DNA of 64,000 nucleotides from Pseudidiomarina indica (GCA_029279945.1 JAJUHK010000004.1:1-64000), one strand, 5' to 3'. Numbered from the stretch's first letter, positions 8,823 to 17,456 are shown. Program-made: numbers and translations. The notes: a model not told the origin generated them from the sequence alone.

Positions 8823-9128
8823 ATGAGCGATAATGAATTATACCTTATGAAGAACGTGGTTTTAGAAGCTAGGCTTTGGGAGAAACTGGGTAAAGCCAAA
8901 ATTGAAACCTTTTTCGGTGTGTCTGAACTTATTGCTTTAGCAGTGGATTCGTTTGACTTCACTTCTATCGCAAACAAAAAAGACCGTACAAGGAAGGCCA
9001 AGGCTGAGAGAAAGACACCTCCATATCAGCGCTTTTTCGATGAGCGAAATCAACGCGAACTGCAACGTATAAAAGCTAAGAGAAAAGAGGCAACGGCAAG
9101 TGAATCTGATGAGCAAGGGGCTAAGTAA
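8823..9128 (+). CDS. Small basic protein of unknown function
   Basis: A 101-residue protein with a good ribosome binding site (AAGGAGAG). I do not recognise it. Residues 1-50 are predicted helical with a hydrophobic SELIALAVDSF; residues 52-101 are highly charged and lysine/arginine rich, suggesting nucleic-acid contact. It is divergent from the restriction genes across a 237 bp AT-rich spacer that contains an inverted repeat, TGTAGTT (8683-8689) and AACTACA (8744-8750). That arrangement would suit a regulator of the R-M genes, but no HTH is evident. Confidence 0.6.
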   Translation: MSDNELYLMKNVVLEARLWEKLGKAKIETFFGVSELIALAVDSFDFTSIANKKDRTRKAKAERKTPPYQRFFDERNQRELQRIKAKRKEATASESDEQGAK

Positions 9129-9151
9129 AGCCCCGAGCTTAGCCTGTATCT

Positions 9152-9325
9152 TTATTCCTTATGATGAAGCGCCACTACTTCTTTGGCTAGAGCTGCTGCC
9201 AGCTCATTAATTTCCTCATTCAATCTGTCGACTTCTGCTTTCGCGCGGTTAAGCGTAAATTCCCAGGTCATAATTACGCGTTTTTTCTGCTCAAGTTGTT
9301 CGTGAAGATTTGCTACATCATCCAT
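9152..9325 (-). CDS. 57-residue coiled-coil small protein
   Basis: A short minus-strand frame starting ATG at 9325 with a TAGGAAAG ribosome binding site. Its product starts MDDVANLHEQLEQKKRVI and is almost entirely heptad-like helix (ANLHEQLEQ, DRLNEEINELAAALAKEV). This amphipathic pattern and the absence of stops support a real gene. It converges on the 101-residue gene with a 23 bp gap. Function is unknown; a dimerising accessory or regulatory protein is a guess. Confidence 0.5.
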   Translation of the reverse strand: MDDVANLHEQLEQKKRVIMTWEFTLNRAKAEVDRLNEEINELAAALAKEVVALHHKE

Positions 9326-9468
9326 ACCAAAGCTTTCCTAATGCACCTTTGGGGGTGACCAATTTTAGCACAAAAATCTGTGAGCCTATTCGACCAATCA
9401 GGAAAAGCGATTCCCCCCCCCCGTAGGGGTGCTTGTGCTTATCGAGCATATGTCGAATCGCCAACGAC

Positions 9469-10539
9469 CTAAGGGTTGGGAAGCTTTAGTAGAAGCGCTT
9501 GAGTTCTTGCGCCAGTAATTTCGTAGGCTGCGGCTGCTTTTTTAATGAGTCGCTCATCACTACTTAACAGGTAATCGCAATGTGTGGCTAACGAGACGTG
9601 CTGCATGTCACTAAAGGAACTAGCAAATCTCTTACGTTCTTTTAATCCTTTATCGGGGTAATAACCAGCCAAGTTCAGATGAAAGTAGACGCTTGATACC
9701 TGCTCAGACACGAAGTTTCTTCGTTCGGGGTTTATGGGGTTAGGAGCATCTACGCCAAAAAACTGATACATGGTAACGTCGGACTGTTTAATGTTTTCGT
9801 CACGAGATATCACTTGCCACACTTGCTCAACGACTTTTGGCGGCTCTATGTTGTTAAGGTCTTTCGGGCTTAGCCTAAGCTCTTCTCGGTAACGGCGGAG
9901 CGCTGACTGAGACGTGTCGTTAAGCTTAAGGGTGGTCTTTAGGTTATCCGCAAGCTGCTTAAGGATGATTTTGTAGTCATTTAGCGAGACTGCTTTCATT
10001 GTCCCTAAAAACTCAAATAGGCGCGGAAGCTCTTCTCTAGCGTTTGGGAAGAACGGCTCTAAATTTCTTATGTTGTCTTCTAGTGAGCGAGCGTTACGCT
10101 CAAATGCTTCAAGCATTCTCTTAATTATGTCGTCGACTGTAAGATCTGGTAGCCCTCCCATTATCTTGTGAGTAACTAGTAAGTTGGCTTCAACTAAGTA
10201 ATCTAGGTCGCGATTCTGAATGAAGTTCTGATATACCTCAGCAGGACTCTGAGACTGAATGATTGCATCACCCGTTGGCATGAACTGGGCGTTTAGGTTT
10301 AGCCGCAAATGAAACGCTTCTAACTCTTCTAGAACATCCAAGTATTCCGCAGCGTTTCCACCACCATCTTCTGCTCGACTTATCTCTCTGAGTGTCTCGT
10401 CTGAGTAAATTGCACGGAAGCGCTCTGAGAATACGGCATCATCAAATGAGTAAACGCCTTTTCGCAGAGAGTCGATTATGTTCTGGTCTAAATACAACAA
10501 AGGCCTAGCATCTTCACTATCACGGTAATACGGAATCAT
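9469..10539 (-). CDS. PIN-like domain protein (possible nuclease)
   Basis: A 356-residue protein whose termini look like the two halves of a PIN-like nuclease fold. The N-terminal LYLDQNIID carries Asp18, followed by YSDETLREI (Asp47, Glu52). The C-terminal FSDMQHVSLATHCDYLLSSDERL supplies Asp311, Asp322 and Asp328. The central 90-290 region is a long helical insertion of unknown role. Large PIN-like proteins of this layout occur in defence islands and may cleave RNA or DNA. No antitoxin-like gene overlaps it, so a toxin-antitoxin role is not supported. The start at 10539 has the upstream sequence GAGAGGGAGCTG. Confidence 0.65.
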   Translation of the reverse strand: MIPYYRDSEDARPLLYLDQNIIDSLRKGVYSFDDAVFSERFRAIYSDETLREISRAEDGGGNAAEYLDVLEELEAFHLRLNLNAQFMPTGDAIIQSQSPAEVYQNFIQNRDLDYLVEANLLVTHKIMGGLPDLTVDDIIKRMLEAFERNARSLEDNIRNLEPFFPNAREELPRLFEFLGTMKAVSLNDYKIILKQLADNLKTTLKLNDTSQSALRRYREELRLSPKDLNNIEPPKVVEQVWQVISRDENIKQSDVTMYQFFGVDAPNPINPERRNFVSEQVSSVYFHLNLAGYYPDKGLKERKRFASSFSDMQHVSLATHCDYLLSSDERLIKKAAAAYEITGARTQALLLKLPNP

Positions 10540-10634
10540 CAGCTCCCTCTCAAGCTTTAGTCACTCTGAACACCTTACTTAGTAATAGCCAGCGATACAA
10601 TCCACCCAGCACAGTGGTTCATTTAGGTATAGAG

Positions 10635-10674
10635 TATCGATACACTCAGATGAGACACAAAAAGTGTATCAATA
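10635..10674. promoter_or_regulatory. Candidate resolvase site (inverted repeat)
   Basis: TATCGATACACT (10635-10646) and AGTGTATCAATA (10663-10674) are inverted 12 bp arms differing at one base, separated by 16 bp. The site lies 76 bp upstream of the serine recombinase start, where res subsites and resolvase promoters normally sit. Only one clear subsite is visible, so it could instead be an operator. Confidence 0.5.
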
Positions 10675-10750
10675 GAGTTGATTTTTATATTTTGAGGCAG
10701 TATAACTTTAGCGGTCTAGAGTTAAATGAGACAGTTGAGGTTATACAGAC

Positions 10751-11302
10751 ATGCAAAACATTGGTTACATCCGAGTATCAACAGTTGACCAAAAGACCGA
10801 CCGACAGCTTGACGGTATTCAGTTAGACCGAGTGTTCACTGATAAATGCTCAGGCTCTACTACCGAGCGTCCACAACTAGAACAGCTAAAGGCTCATGTC
10901 CGAGAGGGTGACATCGTTCATGTGCATAGCATTGACCGAATGGCTCGTAACCTAGAGGACTTACTCGATTTAATCAGGTTCTTCGATAACAAAGGTGTTC
11001 AGGTTCAATTCAAGAAAGAGAACATGACCTTTGGCGGTGCTGAGAACAACCCCATGCAGAAACTCATTCTATCGGTTATGGGATCTGTCGCTGAGTTTGA
11101 GCGAGCGATTATCTTAGAGCGCCAGCGAGAGGGTATAGAGAAAGCTAAACTACGTGGCGTTTACAAAGGGCGTAAGAAGTCTGTCGATAGAGACAAGGTG
11201 CTTGAGCTTCACCAGCAAGGCGTTAAGAAGATGCAGATAGCTAAGAAGCTAGGCATAGGTCGAGCGACGGTCTATCGGATACTTGAAGAACAGGCTAGTT
11301 AA
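10751..11302 (+). CDS. Serine recombinase, resolvase/invertase family
   Basis: A 183-residue small serine recombinase. The catalytic serine is Ser10 in IGYIRVST; the Arg-containing SIDRMARN and the SVAEFERAIILERQREGI helix that precedes the DNA-binding part are present. Residues about 140-183 form the Hin-like HTH (KKMQIAKKLGIGRATVYRIL). It is the length of Tn3/gamma-delta resolvases, which resolve multimers or cointegrates. In an element that already has a tyrosine integrase, dimer resolution of a circular replicating form is a plausible role. An inverted repeat just upstream may be its site. Confidence 0.94.
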   Translation: MQNIGYIRVSTVDQKTDRQLDGIQLDRVFTDKCSGSTTERPQLEQLKAHVREGDIVHVHSIDRMARNLEDLLDLIRFFDNKGVQVQFKKENMTFGGAENNPMQKLILSVMGSVAEFERAIILERQREGIEKAKLRGVYKGRKKSVDRDKVLELHQQGVKKMQIAKKLGIGRATVYRILEEQAS

Positions 11303-11423
11303 TTAGGTTGGTAGGCGAACTGAATTTGACAAGTGTCGCTCTGTAAGCTTCTTTATATATGCTACATCCAGCATTTATCCATAATGCGACCCTAACGAGC
11401 AGGGGGGTACATTTGGGTAATCT

Positions 11424-11435
11424 CCGAGCGCTCGG
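11424..11435. promoter_or_regulatory. Perfect 12 bp palindrome in a small-gene leader
   Basis: CCGAGCGCTCGG is followed by CTTTT and by a further CCGAG copy at 11442-11446. It lies 30 bp before the 36-residue gene. It may be an operator or an attenuator-like hairpin. Confidence 0.35.
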
Positions 11436-11465
11436 CTTTTACCGAGAATTAGCGAGGAACTGTCG

Positions 11466-11576
11466 ATGGCAAAAACCAAAGATGGTAAAAAGAAAGTTTA
11501 CGTCGCTGAGCATGTGCGGATTATTAACGGCAAGAAAGTTAAAATTCGAGCTCATTACCGCTCAACAAACGACTAA
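11466..11576 (+). CDS. 36-residue basic small protein
   Basis: ATG at 11466 follows GAGGAA with 7 bp spacing. The product starts MAKTKDGKKKVYVAEHV and continues IINGKKVKIRAHYRS, which is strongly basic and beta-hairpin-like. Composition and a good ribosome binding site favour a genuine gene. The function is unknown; the charge suggests DNA or RNA binding. It is downstream of the resolvase in the same orientation but has its own 160 bp leader. Confidence 0.5.
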   Translation: MAKTKDGKKKVYVAEHVRIINGKKVKIRAHYRSTND

Positions 11577-11634
11577 ACTTTGATGAGATGCTGGGTGTAG
11601 CACTATCGCAAATAGCTACTCCTTACTTGCCTCA

Positions 11635-12549
11635 TTATGACAAGTTACGCTTCAACTCACTAAAGAAGCGAAGTGTTTCTACAGTGAGGTAAACTTTTTC
11701 TCGCTCGCTCTTTGCCACTAACTCAATGAGTCCTGCATGAACCATTTTAATAACTACCCCTTTTACAGCGCCAACACTTAGGTTCTGATTAGGAGTTTTA
11801 ATATCGGTGATTATCCAGCCCTCGGGGTGTTCTTTGCAAACATGTTCAATAATTTTTTCGGCGCTTGTTATTTCATTCTTATGCGCAAGCTCGTCAATAT
11901 CCATCAATAGCTTGGATGCTATATATTTTTTAGTTTGATGGTGACCTTCTGTCATTCGCAGTAAAGAGGTCAACTCATTGGATGAGAAGTTTATGAAGTT
12001 TGAGTCAGAGCTTATTGAGTTCTCATCACTGGTGGTTTCGTTTCTGGACTTAGCCACGTTCAATTTGCTAACAAGGTTTTTTAGTTCCTTTACCTCGGAG
12101 TCCTTCTCGCTCATCTCTTCTTGGTGTGCTCTCGCGCGCTCCTCCATCAGTGCTAATAATTTTTCTTGGTCTTCCAATGTTAATCGGTTTGCTTTTTTCA
12201 GAATGATGTCAGTGATACGGCCTGAGTTATTGTCACTCAAAGACCAAAGCATATTCCCAAAGTTTCGGATAGCAGGATATGTAATACAAAATAAAGATGC
12301 GACTAGGAGAGGAAGCCAGAAGCCGTCTTGCCAACCAGTCATGTCATTTTTGATAATAGATATTTTTTCAGAGGGAGCGCCATCAGCCCTGATAAAGAAG
12401 TACAACACCTCCCAGTTAAATAGTAGCCACGAGGCAAAAAAAGCGCTTCCTATTGGTGTGACCAACCTATCTTTTACGGGTGACAGCACTGCATCAAAAA
12501 AGTCTGAAATCGATTTAGGGAAATCCACAGCTAGCTTTCTCCGAGCCAA
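11635..12549 (-). CDS. Two-helix membrane protein with coiled coil and winged-helix-like tail
   Basis: A 304-residue protein I cannot name. Residues 33-53 (IGSAFFASWLLFNWEVLYFF) and about 76-95 are transmembrane helices. Residues 120-165 are a charged coiled coil, 168-190 a Ser/Asn/Glu-rich linker, and 195-304 a globular helical domain ending in a pattern like a winged helix (VGAVKGVVIKMVHAGLIELVAKSEREKVYLTVE). The SPVKDRLVTPIGSAF lead-in recurs, as I recall, in unannotated membrane proteins of defence and mobile regions. It may link a cytoplasmic sensor to the membrane, which would fit an abortive-infection effector, but this is inference. Confidence 0.6.
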   Translation of the reverse strand: MARRKLAVDFPKSISDFFDAVLSPVKDRLVTPIGSAFFASWLLFNWEVLYFFIRADGAPSEKISIIKNDMTGWQDGFWLPLLVASLFCITYPAIRNFGNMLWSLSDNNSGRITDIILKKANRLTLEDQEKLLALMEERARAHQEEMSEKDSEVKELKNLVSKLNVAKSRNETTSDENSISSDSNFINFSSNELTSLLRMTEGHHQTKKYIASKLLMDIDELAHKNEITSAEKIIEHVCKEHPEGWIITDIKTPNQNLSVGAVKGVVIKMVHAGLIELVAKSEREKVYLTVETLRFFSELKRNLS

Positions 12550-12637
12550 ATAGAAGTTAATAAGTTTAACTTAATCCATCAGCTCGTTGATTTCGACAAA
12601 AATTTAATACATAGGAATTGTCCGAGATTGCGATATT

Positions 12638-12711
12638 ACCCCTATAAATCACACCCCTATGGGGAAGGTTAAACCCCTGTTTTAACGTTCTCCAGCAAAT
12701 CCCACCCCTAT
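12638..12711 (+). repeat. ACCCCTAT iteron-like repeats
   Basis: ACCCCTAT occurs at 12638-12645, 12653-12660 and 12704-12711, with a one-base variant ACCCCTGT at 12673-12680, all in one orientation within 74 bp. The 12550-13128 spacer holds no convincing gene; a 70-codon minus-strand frame runs through the repeats but has no supporting pattern. Short directly repeated motifs upstream of a replication-like gene resemble iterons. Confidence 0.5.
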
Positions 12712-12852
12712 GATAAAGCCGCCGCAGTTGTGGTGGTCTTTTCGATACGTTGTCGGTGGCTAGTGATTGTCTGGTCATTGGCTTGGTAGATAATTACTCA
12801 ATAACAATCACGGTAACGGTGAGCTAAGCGTCAGTCTGTTGGTTACCAGTTA

Positions 12853-12942
12853 CCTTGTCTTAGGTTGATTAATTAACCATCAAACTAAGTGATTTCGACT
12901 GGTCTATAAACAGATGACTAGCCTTGTCTTAGTAACCATCAA
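12853..12942 (+). repeat. Imperfect direct repeats upstream of the polymerase-like gene
   Basis: CCTTGTCTTAG occurs at 12853-12863 and 12922-12932. TAACCATCAA occurs at 12874-12883 and 12933-12942. The two motifs are in the same order but with different gaps, so this is a degenerate duplication. CCAAGCA follows several times between about 12950 and 13030. The segment is a candidate origin or operator region. Confidence 0.45.
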
Positions 12943-13128
12943 CCATCTACTAGCCAAGCATTGACCAAGCACTAGACCTCACTGACTTCATCGTATTGTC
13001 CTTTATCATTTATTCATTAACCAAGCAGACGCTGGGGGTGACTTAGCTATCTTAGAGACGACCTTAAGTCATTAGGGTATGGTTTAGAAAACCTTAAGCC
13101 TACCTAGCGTCCTCTTACGGAGGACTAC

Positions 13129-14430
13129 ATGATTCAACAATCAATTACACATTCAAAACGTAACTACGAATGGTCAAAGACATTATGTGAACACCATGAT
13201 TTCACTGAGTTTGTTCGAGATGTATCTCTAGACACCAGTTCAGGGTTATCAGGTAGTGCAATAGATGACCTGTTTAGTGAGTGGTATCCAAGCATTAGCA
13301 ACAGAGCTAAGCGTGGGACAAAGCAAGCCTTTCAGTCAGCCTTATTGAACATCGCTAATGCGCTGAGTGAAACTGACAGATACCAAGAGCCGACTGGGTT
13401 TCTCTGCTCTACGCTGAACAAGTACAAGCGAGAGATTAAGCGGTACAAAGACAACGACTTTAGCCGTGTACTCTTTGCATCGGTACTGAGAGATCTGGCT
13501 AATAGAGGCTTCCTAGAGTTTTACCGAGGGTTTAAGGGCAAGAACCATACGAAAGGACTGTTATCCCTTTGGTTGCCAACAGACAACGCTAGAGAGCTTC
13601 TCAGTGAACTTAGCGCCAGCGTTGAGGTGACACCATTTCACGATAGTATTGAGCCGATTGTGCTGAAAGATGACGAGGGTGAACTCATCGACTACCAAGA
13701 CAACGATGAGACACGATTGATGCGCTCAGAGTTGGAGATATTGAATGAACTGAGAGAGTCAGTAACGTGGTCTTATCGTCCTGCTGAACGCATTCATAGC
13801 GACACTGGTAAAGCGTTTCTAAGTGACCAATATGTGACGCTAGGCTCTCGTAATGTCCGCTTTAAACGCTCATTCAAAGGCTCATTTAGCATCGGTGGTC
13901 GGTATTACGGGAATGCTCAGTGTCTAAGCAAGGCTGAGCGCTCGACTATCATCATCAATGGAGAGCCAACGACTGAACAAGACATCAAAAGCATGCATGT
14001 TCGTATGCTTTACAACTATCTAGGGAAACCAGCGCCAGCCGATGGTTATGACATTGACGGATATGACCGAGAAACGGCTAAGAAAGTGGCTTTGATTGCA
14101 CTTAATGCTGACTCAGAGAAGTCTGCCGCTGGCGCTATTCGTCAGAGTCTAGGGTTTACCTCAGATGAAGCAAAGCAAGCCATAGAGAGCTTTAGGAACG
14201 CCCACAAGCCAATCGCTCAGTTCTTGTATTCGTCGAGTTGGAAGCAACTGCAATACTTAGACAGTGAGCTGGCGAGGGGTATTCAGCTTAAAGCGGCTGA
14301 ACAAGGGATTCCAGTGATACCCATTCACGATAGCTTTCTATCTGGTGCGAGCAAGGCTGATACATTGACTGAGATAATTCATAGCGAATACGAGCAACGC
14401 TTCGGCTATCTGCCTATTGTCTGTTCCTAG
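13129..14430 (+). CDS. Uncharacterised protein with family A/T7-like polymerase motifs
   Basis: A 433-residue protein with a strong ribosome binding site (GGAGG). No standard annotation comes to mind. The C-terminal half carries three ordered motifs that match single-subunit polymerases. Motif A is DIKSMHVR (Asp285 to Arg292, the spacing of DYSQIELR in DNA polymerase I). A motif B-like helix has Arg314-x3-Lys318 with Asn326 where the O-helix tyrosine lies. Motif C is IPIHDSF (His400, Asp401), close to the IHDSF of T7 RNA polymerase. Residues 251-283 (GGRYYGNAQ, INGEPTTE) precede motif A as in homologues I recall from plasmids and islands. The N-terminal 180 residues are helical, possibly DNA binding. 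It is much shorter than Klenow or T7 polymerase and has no visible exonuclease. Repeats upstream suggest it replicates the element. Confidence 0.6.
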   Translation: MIQQSITHSKRNYEWSKTLCEHHDFTEFVRDVSLDTSSGLSGSAIDDLFSEWYPSISNRAKRGTKQAFQSALLNIANALSETDRYQEPTGFLCSTLNKYKREIKRYKDNDFSRVLFASVLRDLANRGFLEFYRGFKGKNHTKGLLSLWLPTDNARELLSELSASVEVTPFHDSIEPIVLKDDEGELIDYQDNDETRLMRSELEILNELRESVTWSYRPAERIHSDTGKAFLSDQYVTLGSRNVRFKRSFKGSFSIGGRYYGNAQCLSKAERSTIIINGEPTTEQDIKSMHVRMLYNYLGKPAPADGYDIDGYDRETAKKVALIALNADSEKSAAGAIRQSLGFTSDEAKQAIESFRNAHKPIAQFLYSSSWKQLQYLDSELARGIQLKAAEQGIPVIPIHDSFLSGASKADTLTEIIHSEYEQRFGYLPIVCS

Positions 14431-14442
14431 CGACAACCCAAA

Positions 14443-14477
14443 AAGAGAGGCGCAATTTAGCGCCCCTCGTTTAGTTG
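14443..14477 (+). terminator. Terminator-like hairpin after the polymerase-like gene
   Basis: GAGGCGC and GCGCCCCTC pair with a two-base bulge, followed by a short T run (GTTTAG). The remaining bases to 14674 hold no feature I can support. Confidence 0.4.
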
Positions 14478-14674
14478 TGACTTGCAACTAATTCATTTTG
14501 TCGAATCACTCTGGCCTAGAGCATTCGCTCATTAGGAGTTACTCGGACTCAATTTTCACTCAACCAACCTCATAACCATCATGGTCAAAATCAGTATCTA
14601 GAACTACTAATCTGAGCTATCCAGTAAGGCACCGCCTTAGAGGAAAAGACACTGTCTCGTTCACTCATTCCCAC

Positions 14675-15208
14675 TTACCTAGCTTGCCCCTCTCGGTTAA
14701 GACTGCTTGTTCTAGCAACCATTTGATTTGGGGGTATCCAAAAACGCTTCCAAAGAAATACTCCTCTGTTGGCATCGGATATTTGAATAATAGACCAACT
14801 GGTTCGACCAGTCAAATTTTGTCCAGTGAATGCGTCGTGATGCTCTCGAAGTTTATTACGGATAGACACGCACTGATTAGCGATACGCTTAGCTTCCTCA
14901 GTGTCACCACGAGTTAACGCTGCGAATGCTTCAACAACCACCATGTAGAACTTAACGTCTACCCACATGGCGTATGCGTAGAGTGCTTCGAGAGTTGCTA
15001 AAGTTTGCCAACCGACTGTTCCTGCGCCTGTCTTTCTAAGAACCTGCATATTTGCAGTTTCTTCCAAATGGTCACGTACCTTGTTACGCCACTGACTAGG
15101 GGCTTGACTCGCTTTCAGGTCAAAGGCACGCCAAATATCATTAAGGTCGAACATTCCGTCTTTATTGGAAACGATGGTTGCGGTTATGTTGTTGAATGTT
15201 AAGGTCAC
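14675..15208 (-). CDS. KilA-N-like (phage antirepressor type) protein
   Basis: Residues LTFNNITATIVSNKDGMFDLNDIWRAFD, then SQWRNKVRDHLE, match the KilA-N/Bro-N pattern of phage DNA-binding proteins, including a C-terminal GRTSWSIIQISDANRGVF. I selected the GTG at 15208 because the domain begins immediately after it. The frame stays open to a GTG at 15283, but that extension would translate the hairpin and TGTCAACA repeats. An ATG at 15151 would cut into the domain. It is the last gene before attR, on the same strand as groL and downstream of it. A regulatory role in excision or induction is likely by family, not shown here. Confidence 0.7.
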   Translation of the reverse strand: MTLTFNNITATIVSNKDGMFDLNDIWRAFDLKASQAPSQWRNKVRDHLEETANMQVLRKTGAGTVGWQTLATLEALYAYAMWVDVKFYMVVVEAFAALTRGDTEEAKRIANQCVSIRNKLREHHDAFTGQNLTGRTSWSIIQISDANRGVFLWKRFWIPPNQMVARTSSLNREGQAR

Positions 15209-15214
15209 AAAAAC

Positions 15215-15247
15215 AAAAAAGGGAGATGCCGAAACACCTCCCTCTTT
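15215..15247 (-). terminator. Element-borne terminator behind groL
   Basis: On the minus strand GGGAGGTG and CATCTCCC form a stem with a loop, followed by TTTTTTG. It lies about 85 bp past the groL stop. Its plus-strand sequence shares 16 identical bases (15215-15230) with the displaced original groL terminator at 5164-5179. Confidence 0.6.
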
Positions 15248-15250
15248 CAC

Positions 15251-15282
15251 TGTCAACAAAAGCGTCAACAAAAATGTCAACA
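15251..15282 (+). repeat. Integrase arm-type site candidates, right end (3 copies)
   Basis: TGTCAACA at 15251-15258, CGTCAACA at 15263-15270 and TGTCAACA at 15275-15282 are directly repeated at exactly 12 bp. They match the two copies near the left border, as expected of arm-type sites flanking attR. Confidence 0.6.
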
Positions 15283-15328
15283 CGATTGCATAACCCTTTG
15301 TTTTTATTAGGGTTAATTGACGGCCTTA

Positions 15329-16969
<1,641 letters not shown>

Positions 16970-16980
16970 TTATTTCCCTC

Positions 16981-17274
16981 TTAAGCTTCGATAATCGCTA
17001 GAATGTCTGACTCAGACATAATCAGGTATTCTTCACCGTCGATCTTTTGTGTTTTAACACCATAGCTCTCATTGAACAGGACGATGTCACCTACTTTTAC
17101 GTCCAAGGCTTTCACCTCGCCATTATCAAGGATACGGCCGTTACCGACTGCTACAACTTCACCGCGAGTTGATTTTTCTGCTGCTGAGCCAGTCAGTACA
17201 ATCCCACCCGCAGACTTGGTTTCTGCTTCTGCGCGTTTAATGATCACACGATCATGTAAAGGACGAAGTTTCAT
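16981..17274 (-). CDS. groS: Co-chaperonin GroES
   Basis: The heptameric lid of GroEL. The 97-residue protein begins [16 protein letters not shown] and has the mobile loop [21 protein letters not shown]. It is first in the groSL operon, with a 5' leader of about 90 bp that contains a stem-loop at 17317-17337 (GCTTCAG/CTGAAGC). It is divergent from cutA-dsbD. Confidence 0.98.
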   Translation of the reverse strand: MKLRPLHDRVIIKRAEAETKSAGGIVLTGSAAEKSTRGEVVAVGNGRILDNGEVKALDVKVGDIVLFNESYGVKTQKIDGEEYLIMSESDILAIIEA

Positions 17275-17364
17275 CGTTGATAACTCCTAAACCTACAGTT
17301 TATGGTTGATAACAATGCTTCAGAATCACTCTGAAGCCGTTAAAAAAATCTTGTGTACCCTGTT

Positions 17365-17390
17365 ATGGGGGGCAAAAAATAGATATCAAG
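17365..17390 (-). promoter_or_regulatory. Sigma-32 type heat-shock promoter of groSL
   Basis: On the minus strand CTTGAT (17390-17385), then 14 bp, then CCCCAT (17370-17365). This closely matches the sigma-32 consensus CTTGAA-N13-15-CCCCAT and lies 91 bp before the groES ATG. Confidence 0.8.
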
Positions 17391-17456
17391 GTTTTCTGAT
17401 AAATTTTTTTTGATTTCGTATACTGACTCACATGACAACATAGCTAGGACGTATGT

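Noticed and set aside
10614-10826. 70-codon frame over the res-like site
   Set aside because: It overlaps the resolvase start and the inverted repeat, with no supporting features.
11359-11583. 74-codon plus-strand frame
   Set aside because: It overlaps the 36-residue frame in another phase, and the shorter one has the ribosome binding site and a coherent basic composition.
12566-12778. 70-codon minus-strand frame
   Set aside because: It runs through the ACCCCTAT repeats, has no recognisable domain and no good ribosome binding site, so the repeats are the better explanation.
15296-15322. Inverted repeat AACCCT/AGGGTT between attR and the arm repeats
   Set aside because: A short stem with no T tract after it on the groL strand; the hairpin at 15215-15247 is the better terminator.
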